Positions 18,131-25,998 of a stretch of 64,000 bases of DNA are shown in pieces. Made by a program: the position numbers and the translations under genes. Source of the stretch: Phycisphaera sp. (GTDB lineage Bacteria > Planctomycetota > Phycisphaerae > Phycisphaerales > Phycisphaeraceae); the NCBI GenBank assembly GCA_016125215.1, contig WGMF01000026.1, positions 50,771-114,770 on the forward strand, read 5' to 3'. The notes under the pieces were generated by a model that saw only the letters and a program-made list of their open reading frames with translations, did no database searches and had not been told where the DNA came from. The stretch's first letter is position 1; every line of letters starts with the position of its first letter.

Positions 18131-21100
18131 GTGATTGCTTCTGGATTGGAAAACGATGGAGGCGCGGTGGGTCGTATCACGGCAAAATTATTTCTCTCAA
18201 AGGCCGCAGCCCCGGTCGTGATGTTGCTGGGTATTGCTCTTTCGATCACCGCCGGTTGGATAGACTACCAGCGTATTGTTTACGAACAGCAACTCATTTT
18301 CCACCGTGAAGTGGAACGGATCGAACAACGTGTGACCGAGTTGATGAATGTGTACGAAGCGGGGTTGCGGGGTTGTCGGGGCTTGTTTGTTGCCAGCAAG
18401 ACGGTCGAGCGAGACGAGTTCCACAGCTATTTCAATTCCCGTCGACACGCCCTTGAGTTCCCCGGCTCACTGGGCATCGGGTATATCCAATACCTCAAGC
18501 GCAGCGACCTGAAGAAATTCATCACCGATACCGCGGTCGACGGCTGCCCCGGCTACCGCGTCTACCCCGACACACAGACCGATGACCTCTACCCCATCAA
18601 ATTTATCGAACCGGTCGAGAACAACCTCAACGCGGTGGGTTACGACATCGGCTCGAATCCTGACCGACGCGAGGCCGCCGACCTTGCCCGTGATACGGGG
18701 TCTTTCACCACGACCCGCATGATCCGTCTCGTGCAGGACCCGCAACAGAGGCCGGCGGTCCTGATTCTGCTCCCGTTTTACAGAGGCACGCAAAGCCCCG
18801 AGACGGTCGAAGATCGGCGGAAAAACCTCGTCGGCTGGGTCTTCATGCCGTTGATCATTGACGATGTGATGCGCCCGTTGTGCGCCGGCATCGATGAGAC
18901 ACTGGATTTTGATATCTACGACGGTACGGTCGAAAACAAGGAGTATCAGATCTTCGACCGTACCGAAGACCCCGACCACGAGGCCCGGGTTGACAGCATC
19001 CACAACGAGATATTCAGCACTTCCAGGCCGTTGCCGATCGCCGGTCGGACGTGGACGCTGCACGTCAGTGCGATGCCCGAGTTTTTCCGGCAATGGGACC
19101 CATGGCAGCCCAAGGCCCTGGGCTTGGCGGGTTGCGTTCTTTCCATCATGGTGGGCATGCTGGTCTGGGTGCTGGGCAGGCAGCGACGCGTGGCTGAACG
19201 ATTGGCCACGGAGATGACCCATGTGCTCCGTGCCAACCAGACCGAACTAAGTAAGCTGGCCATGGTCGCGTCACGCACGCACAACTCCGTCATCATCACC
19301 GACGCGCAGGGCCGGGTCGAATGGGTCAACGAGGGTTTCACCCGCGTCAGCGGTTACACGCTCGATGAGGTGCGTGGCCGAAAGCCCGGCTCCGTCCTGC
19401 AAGGCCCCGACACCAACCCCATGACCGTCAAAAAAATCCACGACGCGCTTGAGGCCGGCGAGCACGTCGATGCCCGCCTGCTCAACTACACAAAGCAAGG
19501 CAAGCCCTACTGGGTCGACATCGAGATCAAACCCGTTCTTGACGAAGCCGGCCGGATCGTCAACTTCATGGGCGTCGGCGCGGATATCACCCGGCAGGTC
19601 GAATCCCAGAGACTGGTGCAGGAGAGCGAGTCACGCTTCCGGGCCGCGATCGACGGCGGGCTGAGCGCGTTTTTCCTTTTGCGTGCCGTCCGTGATGGCA
19701 CGGATGAGATCGTGGACTTCGAGTTTGTGGATGTGAACCGCATCGGGTTGCAGATGGTGAACAAGCCACGTGAACAGGTCATCGGCAAACGGCTCTGCGA
19801 GCTGCTGCCCATCAATCGAACCGGGGGGTTCTTTGAGAAATACAAACACGTTGCGGAAACCGGTGTGCCGCTCGAAGAAGAATTTGAAATTGAAACACCC
19901 CACATCAAGACCAGGTGGCTCCACCACCAGGTGGTCCGTGTGGGCGACGGTGTGGCCATCACCAGCGACGACATCACCGACCGCAAACTCGCTGACGATC
20001 GGCTCATGGAGGAACGCACACGTCTGGCCAACGTCATCGAGGGCACGCGCATCGGCACGTGGGAGTGGAACGTCCAGACCGGGGAAACCGTTTTCAACGA
20101 GCGGTGGGCGCAATTGGTCGGCTACACCCTCAAAGAACTCGAGCCCTGCAACATCGATACGTGGAGAAAAATGGTCCATCCCGGCGACCTGGCGTCTTGT
20201 GCGGAGGCGATCTCGGCACACTTCGACGGAAAAGCGGAATACTACGACTCCGAGCACCGCATGAAACACCGCGACGGTCACTGGGTCTGGATCCACGACC
20301 GCGGTCGGGTGCTCACCCGCGACAGCCAGGGGCAACCGCTGCTGATGTTCGGCACCCACACCGACATCACCGAACGCAAAGCCCTGGAGCAGCAGCTCCG
20401 AAGCGATGCGGTCACCGACAAGCTCACCGGGCTGGCCAACCGCGCCGCGGTCCATGAGGCGATCAACAAGGCGGTGGCCGCAAACCGCTCCGACAACAGC
20501 AACCACTACGCGGTCCTGTTCCTGGACTTCGACCGGTTCAAGATCATCAACGACAGCCTCGGCCACGACGTGGGCGATGCGCTGCTCATCGAGGCGTCAA
20601 ACAGGATCAAATCCACATTAGCGGATACGAAGCCGCCCGCTTCACTGGCCGCCCGGCTCGGGGGCGATGAGTTTGTCGTCGTGCTCTCGGGGCTAGCCTC
20701 AACAAAAGAGGCCGAGGCCTACACGGACCACCTGCAGGAAGTCTTGTCCAAACCCTACCGGTTGCTCGGACAGACCGTTCACTCCTCGGCGAGCATCGGC
20801 ATCACCACGAGCGATATCTACCACCTGGGCGCAGACGAGATCCTCCGTGACGCCGACACCGCCATGTACCACGCCAAGGGCCACGGCCGGGCACGACGCG
20901 CGGTCTTCGACAAGCAGATGCATGAGAAGGTCGCCGAACGCCTCGCGCTTGAAAATGACCTGCGACAGGCGCTTCACCGCGATGAACTCGTGCTCTTCTA
21001 TCAGCCGATCCTCTCGCTCGAAAGCGGCGGCCTGGTCGGGTTCGAGGCCCTGATGCGGTGGAAACACACCCGGCGAGGCCTGATCCCGCCGGACAAGTTC

Positions 21101-21730
21101 ATCCCCTTGGCCGAGGAAACGGGGCTGATCGTCGAGATGGGGCGCTGGGCCATCGACCAGGCCATGCAACAACTCTCCAAGTGGCAAAGCACGCTCGCGC
21201 TGGACCCGTCGGTGGCCATCAGTGTCAACGTCGCTCCACGACAGCTCTCCGATACGGCCCTGCTTGACCACGTCCGTTCCGTCCTCAAACGCCAGGGTCA
21301 ATCCCCGCACAACCTCTGGCTCGAAGTCACCGAGAGCGCCTTCATGCAGGACCTCCGCTCCAGATCGGCGCTGCTGCCTCAACTGCGCGACATGGGCGTG
21401 AAGCTCGTCATGGACGACTTCGGCACCGGCCACTCCTCGCTCGCTTCGCTCCACGAGTTCCCGCTCAAGGGCGTCAAGATCGACCGCGCCTTCATCCGCA
21501 ACCTCGACAGCCGCGTGGACTACTCCGCGGTCATCCAGGCCATCGTGCAGCTTGCCCACAACCTCGACCTGCGCATCACCGCCGAGGGCGTTGAGACCAG
21601 GGAACAACTCGTGGCGCTGCAGTCCCTGGATTGCGACTACGCGCAGGGGTATCTCTTTGCCAAGCCCATGCCCCCCGAAGAAGTGGTCAAGTATTTCTTC
21701 GAGACCGGGCAGGTCCGAAAGTCGGCTTAA
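18131..21730 (+). CDS. CHASE-PAS-GGDEF-EAL cyclic-di-GMP signalling protein
   Basis: An approximately 1200-residue membrane sensor. Order: a transmembrane helix (about 27-48), a periplasmic CHASE domain (about 75-290), a second helix (about 335-355), three PAS/PAC domains (about 375-500, 500-625, 635-760), a GGDEF domain (about 770-930) and an EAL domain (about 945-1190). RLGGDEFVVVL keeps the diguanylate cyclase signature. FEALMRWKH, LEVTESAF and VMDDFGTGHSSL keep the EAL phosphodiesterase residues, so both activities are possible. The start is uncertain: GTG at 18131 or GTG at 18167, the latter with GGAGG four bases upstream. It stands alone between convergent and divergent neighbours. Confidence 0.92.
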   Translation: MIASGLENDGGAVGRITAKLFLSKAAAPVVMLLGIALSITAGWIDYQRIVYEQQLIFHREVERIEQRVTELMNVYEAGLRGCRGLFVASKTVERDEFHSYFNSRRHALEFPGSLGIGYIQYLKRSDLKKFITDTAVDGCPGYRVYPDTQTDDLYPIKFIEPVENNLNAVGYDIGSNPDRREAADLARDTGSFTTTRMIRLVQDPQQRPAVLILLPFYRGTQSPETVEDRRKNLVGWVFMPLIIDDVMRPLCAGIDETLDFDIYDGTVENKEYQIFDRTEDPDHEARVDSIHNEIFSTSRPLPIAGRTWTLHVSAMPEFFRQWDPWQPKALGLAGCVLSIMVGMLVWVLGRQRRVAERLATEMTHVLRANQTELSKLAMVASRTHNSVIITDAQGRVEWVNEGFTRVSGYTLDEVRGRKPGSVLQGPDTNPMTVKKIHDALEAGEHVDARLLNYTKQGKPYWVDIEIKPVLDEAGRIVNFMGVGADITRQVESQRLVQESESRFRAAIDGGLSAFFLLRAVRDGTDEIVDFEFVDVNRIGLQMVNKPREQVIGKRLCELLPINRTGGFFEKYKHVAETGVPLEEEFEIETPHIKTRWLHHQVVRVGDGVAITSDDITDRKLADDRLMEERTRLANVIEGTRIGTWEWNVQTGETVFNERWAQLVGYTLKELEPCNIDTWRKMVHPGDLASCAEAISAHFDGKAEYYDSEHRMKHRDGHWVWIHDRGRVLTRDSQGQPLLMFGTHTDITERKALEQQLRSDAVTDKLTGLANRAAVHEAINKAVAANRSDNSNHYAVLFLDFDRFKIINDSLGHDVGDALLIEASNRIKSTLADTKPPASLAARLGGDEFVVVLSGLASTKEAEAYTDHLQEVLSKPYRLLGQTVHSSASIGITTSDIYHLGADEILRDADTAMYHAKGHGRARRAVFDKQMHEKVAERLALENDLRQALHRDELVLFYQPILSLESGGLVGFEALMRWKHTRRGLIPPDKFIPLAEETGLIVEMGRWAIDQAMQQLSKWQSTLALDPSVAISVNVAPRQLSDTALLDHVRSVLKRQGQSPHNLWLEVTESAFMQDLRSRSALLPQLRDMGVKLVMDDFGTGHSSLASLHEFPLKGVKIDRAFIRNLDSRVDYSAVIQAIVQLAHNLDLRITAEGVETREQLVALQSLDCDYAQGYLFAKPMPPEEVVKYFFETGQVRKSA

Positions 21731-21780
21731 CAACACGAGTGTGTCCGTGAGAGATTCGGGCTTGCGCGGTGAAACCCCGC

Positions 21781-22674
21781 TCAGCCCTTGACCGCGCCGA
21801 GCTGGATGCCTTTGACCAGGTATTTCTGCAGGAGGATGAAGACGATCACCATCGGGATGACGCTCATCGCGACGGCGGCCATGAGCAGGTTCGTCTCCTG
21901 ACCGGCGGTCGAGTCGAAGTAGAGCAGGCCGATCGGCAGCGTGTAACGGAACTCACTTTTGAGCATGACCAGAGGCCAGAAGAACGAGTGGTAGTTGCCC
22001 ATGAAGGTGAAGATCGCCAGCGTGATCAGCCCGGGCCTGGTCATGGGCAGGATCACGTCCCAGTAGACCCGCCACTTGCTTGCGCCGTCGATCTCGGCCG
22101 CCTCGTCGAGGGCCTTGGGGATCGAGAGCATGAATTGTCTGAGCAAGAACGTGCCGAACGCCGTGAACGCCGCGGGGACGATCAGCCCCGTAAACCGGTC
22201 GACCCACCCCAGTGAGATCATGATCTGGTAGTTGGGGATCATCATGACCAGCCCCGGGAGCATCATGGTCGAGAGGTAGAGGACGAAGACCTTGTCGCGT
22301 CCGGGCCAGTCGAGGCGACTGAACGCAAACGCCGCCAGCGAACTGGTAAAGACCTGCAAAAACGTGACCCAGCAGGCGATGAAGATGCTGTTGACGTAGT
22401 AGCGTGCAAAGGGGATCTGGCGGAAGACCTCGATGTAGTTGTCCCAGCGCCAGCCACCCTTGCCCGGCAGCCACGAGCCGACGCCGACCTCCTCGAGCGT
22501 CTTGACGGACGTGAGCAGGAGCCAGACGAAAGGCAGGACGAGCGCAAAACTCAGCGCCACGAGCACCGTGTGCAGTACCCACGTGGAGAAAAAGCGCCTG
22601 ACGCTCACGGTGTTTTTCGCCGTGCGCACGGGGCGTGTTGGGATCGCAAGATGGTTCGGCTCAGTCGTTGACAT
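21781..22674 (-). CDS. Carbohydrate ABC transporter permease (MalG type)
   Basis: A 297-residue inner-membrane permease with six predicted helices. The cytoplasmic EAA loop reads EAAEIDGASKWRVYWDVILP, which contacts the ATPase, and the protein ends YLVKGIQLGAVKG, the usual MalG-type C-terminus. Its ATG lies inside the 3' end of the MalF-type gene (14-base overlap), so the two are translationally coupled. It completes a binding protein-permease-permease operon that lacks an ATPase gene. Confidence 0.93.
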   Translation of the reverse strand: MSTTEPNHLAIPTRPVRTAKNTVSVRRFFSTWVLHTVLVALSFALVLPFVWLLLTSVKTLEEVGVGSWLPGKGGWRWDNYIEVFRQIPFARYYVNSIFIACWVTFLQVFTSSLAAFAFSRLDWPGRDKVFVLYLSTMMLPGLVMMIPNYQIMISLGWVDRFTGLIVPAAFTAFGTFLLRQFMLSIPKALDEAAEIDGASKWRVYWDVILPMTRPGLITLAIFTFMGNYHSFFWPLVMLKSEFRYTLPIGLLYFDSTAGQETNLLMAAVAMSVIPMVIVFILLQKYLVKGIQLGAVKG

Positions 22675-24142
22675 ACTTGTTGCCGAACCTCCAGTTGAAC
22701 ATCGTGATGCTGAAGACGAGGATGAAAAGCGCCCACGAGACGGCGGCGGCGAAGCTCAACCGCCCGGTCTCGAAGCCCTCGATGAAGATGAAGTAGCTCA
22801 GGGTGGTGGTCGCACCGGCCGGCCCGCCGTTGGTCATGGTCTTGGCCATCTCGAAGCCGCCTTGAAGCCCGCCGATCGTGCTCATCACGAGGATGAAGAA
22901 CGTCGTCGGCGCGAGCTGCGGCCAGGTGACGTGCCAGAACCGCTGGAACCTGCGGGCGCCGTCGATGTCCGCTGCCTCATAGAGTTCACCCGGCACGTTC
23001 GTCAGCGCAGCGAGGTAGAGTAACATGTTGTTAGACCCGATCGCCCCCCACAGGCCCATCAGCATGAGCGACGGCTTGGCCCAGTCGTAACTCGCGATCC
23101 ACTTCGGGGCTTCCAGCCCGTCGGCCGCCATCGCGGGGAGGTTGGCAAACACCGCCGAGAAACCCAGCAAAATGAACTGCACCGTCATCGCGCACAGCGC
23201 GATCATCAGCCCCGTGCCCAGCCCCTCACCGCCCGTCGGCGGTAAAAACGCCCGGCTGCCCACGAATACGCGAAGCAAGACCCAGACCCCAACCGACCCC
23301 ATCACGCCCGCCAGCACATAGCCCGGCATCCCGCGTGTCTGTGTCCAGTACATCGCCACGACCGTCGGCAGCGTGAGCAACACCATCGGCAGCACCATTG
23401 CCCGGCCGCTCAACTCCCCCTCGTTCCACATGCGACAGAGCTTCGACACCGCCCACAGCAGCAGCGCCGCGACACCCGTAAGAAAGACCCAGCGCAAGCC
23501 GGACACCGCGGTCGGGGGTTGTTTGTTGACGAAGCCCGCAAGCGTGTCGAGCACCGGCTGCAGCGCCGCGTTGATCGGGCCGGACTCGGGGTTGTAGAGT
23601 TTCTTCCAGAGCAGGAACGTGGCGACGCCGGCGGTGAAGTGGGGCGTGTAGAAGAGTGTGCGGTAGACCGTGACGCCGCCGAGCATCCCCATCGCCAGGA
23701 TGCCGCACGCCACGCCGACGAAGAGGATGGTCATGCCCGTGGTGGCCAATCCCGTGGCGGCAAGAAGGGCGACACTGACCACCAGTCCCCCGGACGCAAG
23801 CAGCCAGGCCCACGTCCTGCCGCCCCCGCCGCGCGTGTCGCTCGAAAGCAGCATCGCGGCCAGGAGCGACCCGCCGACGCTGAAGGGGATGCCCATCATC
23901 ATGAAGAGCGTGTTGCCCAGGTAGCGTGTGAAGTCGGCCTCGGTGAAGAGGCGTGTGAAGTTGTCCAGCCCGACGAACTTGAGCGGTTCGTCCTTGAACA
24001 TGTTGTGCAGTCGCAGGTCCCAGTTGGTGAAGGCGAGCATGATGCTAAAGAGCACCGGGAAGACGGTGAACGCCAGGACGCCCAGGAAGTTGGGCGCGAG
24101 GAAGAGCATCGCGGCGCCGAGTTGTTTGCGTTTATTGGCCAA
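22661..24142 (-). CDS. Carbohydrate ABC transporter permease (MalF type) with internal membrane insertions
   Basis: This 493-residue permease is roughly 200 residues longer than usual. MalF-type segments are recognisable at the start (LGAAMLFLAPNFLGVLAF), centre (VTVYRTLFYTPHFTAGVATF) and end (EAADIDGARRFQRFWHVTWP). Between them are two extra blocks: about residues 85-130 with two hydrophobic helices after a GGGG run, and about 200-340 with about four. The start appears to be a TTG that immediately follows the TAG of the binding-protein gene in the same frame, with AAGGGGGG about ten bases upstream. The additional helices are unexplained and may bind an accessory subunit. Confidence 0.88.
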   Translation of the reverse strand: MANKRKQLGAAMLFLAPNFLGVLAFTVFPVLFSIMLAFTNWDLRLHNMFKDEPLKFVGLDNFTRLFTEADFTRYLGNTLFMMMGIPFSVGGSLLAAMLLSSDTRGGGGRTWAWLLASGGLVVSVALLAATGLATTGMTILFVGVACGILAMGMLGGVTVYRTLFYTPHFTAGVATFLLWKKLYNPESGPINAALQPVLDTLAGFVNKQPPTAVSGLRWVFLTGVAALLLWAVSKLCRMWNEGELSGRAMVLPMVLLTLPTVVAMYWTQTRGMPGYVLAGVMGSVGVWVLLRVFVGSRAFLPPTGGEGLGTGLMIALCAMTVQFILLGFSAVFANLPAMAADGLEAPKWIASYDWAKPSLMLMGLWGAIGSNNMLLYLAALTNVPGELYEAADIDGARRFQRFWHVTWPQLAPTTFFILVMSTIGGLQGGFEMAKTMTNGGPAGATTTLSYFIFIEGFETGRLSFAAAVSWALFILVFSITMFNWRFGNKYVND

Positions 24143-25801
24143 CTATTTTGTCCCCCCTTCTTCCGCCAGCCAGTGGTTGAAGGCGTACCACTTCCTGTGG
24201 AACGGGTTGTCGATCCACTCGACGGGCACGGGCTTGTTGGCGAGTCGATAGGCATCGATTTTTTTCTGCAGCTCCAGCCGACGCTCGTAATCGGGGACTA
24301 GCTTGGGCTGTTCCTTGAGTGTGCGTTGGATTTCTTCGTTGACGCGGCGGCCGGCCTGTTCCGCGGCCTGCTCGGCGGTGAGGCGGTTGTTCATGAAGGC
24401 GTCCTCGGCTTCGTTGATGTGGCGCGAGGCTACCGACTTGAGAACAAACGGGCAGGCGGGGACGGCGATGGCGATGTTCTTCGCGGCCTCGTAGAAGGGC
24501 TGGTGGATGCCGTGCTCCGTCGGGTGGTCGGGCGGATTGCGGAACGCCTCCGAGTCGGCGTATTTGGGGTTGGGCGGCAGGGCGTCGGCGTCTGCGACGA
24601 TCTGGTTGTTGTAATCGGCGCTGGCGAGGTACGCCAGGAAAAGCTCGGCCTTGTCGCGTTGCTCGGCCCCGGCGTAAACCGCGGCGCAGCGCGTGTAGAA
24701 CGTCGTGTTGGGCATGCCCCCGGGGAAGTAGGGGTACTCGGAGATGCTCATGTCCAGGTCGCCGAACTTGCGGAGCTGCACGAGTAGCCAGCGCCCACCG
24801 GTGACCATCGCGTAATTGTTGCTGTTGAACAGTTGCAGCTTGGGCCCGCCGAAGCCGGTCTGGGTGTCGAACCCGGTGCGTTCGGCCAGCGAGGGGATCA
24901 GGTGGTCGACGTACATCCACTTGTACTTGAGCTTGATGGCTTGAACAAAGCGTGGGTCGTTGATCGTGCAGCGCGTGAGTGTTTCATTGAAGGATGAAAG
25001 CCCGAGCGAGCGGTAGAGGTCGATCGACCGGACCTCGTCGGCGAAAAAGACGGTCCTGCGCTGGCCGGGCGGGTTGGCGGCGTCGACGAGTTGTTTGCCG
25101 ATGCGTTCGTAGGTCTGGGTGTCCCATCGCGCCGGCGGGACCTCGACGCCGTATTTCTCGAAGGTTTTTTTGTTGACGAAGTAAAGCCCGACCGACACGT
25201 TGCACGGGAAGGCGTACTGCCTGCCGTTGACGGTGAGGTCGGGTACGATGGCGGGGTGGGTCTGGCCCGGGTCGAAGCCGAGTTCGAGGGCGCGCTGCGT
25301 CACGTCGTCGCAGATGCCCACCGCCTGTGAGAAGTGCAGCGTGTTGCTGTTGAGGTCGGAGATTTCCGAACCCACGCCGCTGACGCCCTGGATGAGTTTT
25401 TTTTCATTAGCCGAGTTGGCGTAGTCCAGACGCAGGTCGACGGGGGGGTAACTGATCGTCAGGGGCAGGTCCTGCTCTTTGACGGCGAGGGGCTGGAGAT
25501 TTTTATCCCAGAGTTTCGGGCCGGCCGCATTGGTTGACCGCATGGCCGCGATGAGGTTGTCCGACCACCGCCGTTTCTGGAACCTGCTCACGTCATCCAC
25601 GCGCGTGAATGTGACGCGCTCGCCGTGGCCCGCTTTGATGAGCCAGGCGGAAAAGCCCGCGGCCTGTTCGATCCGCGCGGGGTTGGGGTCGGTCACCCAA
25701 TAAATCACCGGCACCGCTGTCCCGGTCGATGGCATCGACAACTTCACTGCCAGACTGGCAAAGATGAGCAAAGCGGCGACGGCGGTAAAAAGGTATTTCA
25801 A
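24143..25801 (-). CDS. Extracellular solute-binding protein of a sugar ABC importer
   Basis: A 552-residue protein with an N-terminal signal/anchor helix (YLFTAVAALLIFASLAV) and no lipobox Cys. The family-1 solute-binding fold is suggested by YAFPCNVSVGLYFVNKKTFE, AMVTGGRWLLVQLRKFGDLD and FYTRCAAVYAGAEQRDKAEL. It is longer than most sugar-binding proteins (about 430). Its TAG stop is followed immediately, in frame, by the TTG start of the MalF-type permease. The substrate is not evident; the divergently transcribed alpha-mannosidase at 25999 suggests mannose-containing oligosaccharides. Confidence 0.88.
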   Translation of the reverse strand: MKYLFTAVAALLIFASLAVKLSMPSTGTAVPVIYWVTDPNPARIEQAAGFSAWLIKAGHGERVTFTRVDDVSRFQKRRWSDNLIAAMRSTNAAGPKLWDKNLQPLAVKEQDLPLTISYPPVDLRLDYANSANEKKLIQGVSGVGSEISDLNSNTLHFSQAVGICDDVTQRALELGFDPGQTHPAIVPDLTVNGRQYAFPCNVSVGLYFVNKKTFEKYGVEVPPARWDTQTYERIGKQLVDAANPPGQRRTVFFADEVRSIDLYRSLGLSSFNETLTRCTINDPRFVQAIKLKYKWMYVDHLIPSLAERTGFDTQTGFGGPKLQLFNSNNYAMVTGGRWLLVQLRKFGDLDMSISEYPYFPGGMPNTTFYTRCAAVYAGAEQRDKAELFLAYLASADYNNQIVADADALPPNPKYADSEAFRNPPDHPTEHGIHQPFYEAAKNIAIAVPACPFVLKSVASRHINEAEDAFMNNRLTAEQAAEQAGRRVNEEIQRTLKEQPKLVPDYERRLELQKKIDAYRLANKPVPVEWIDNPFHRKWYAFNHWLAEEGGTK

Positions 25802-25915
25802 GTGCGCTCCTGACCATGCAATCTAAGCGATTCAACGGCTGGCTTCAATAGGATTTTTATTTCAGAAGGCCCAAGACCCCTGACCCCCAGCAAACTTGGT
25901 AGTCTGTTTCCCCCC

Positions 25916-25949
25916 CCGGAAGTTTTTAAGACACCGGAAATTTTTAAGA
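25916..25949 (+). repeat. CCGGAA-type short direct repeat in divergent promoter region
   Basis: CCGGAAGTTTTTAAGA (25916-25931) is followed after two bases by CCGGAAATTTTTAAGA (25934-25949). Similar CCGGAAG units occur at 29114-29134 and as five tandem units at 52424-52501. Here they lie between the solute-binding-protein and alpha-mannosidase genes. Confidence 0.6.
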
Positions 25950-25998
25950 TCACCTACGGTTTTACACTCACCGCCTACCCCCGGTTCGGAACGTCATC

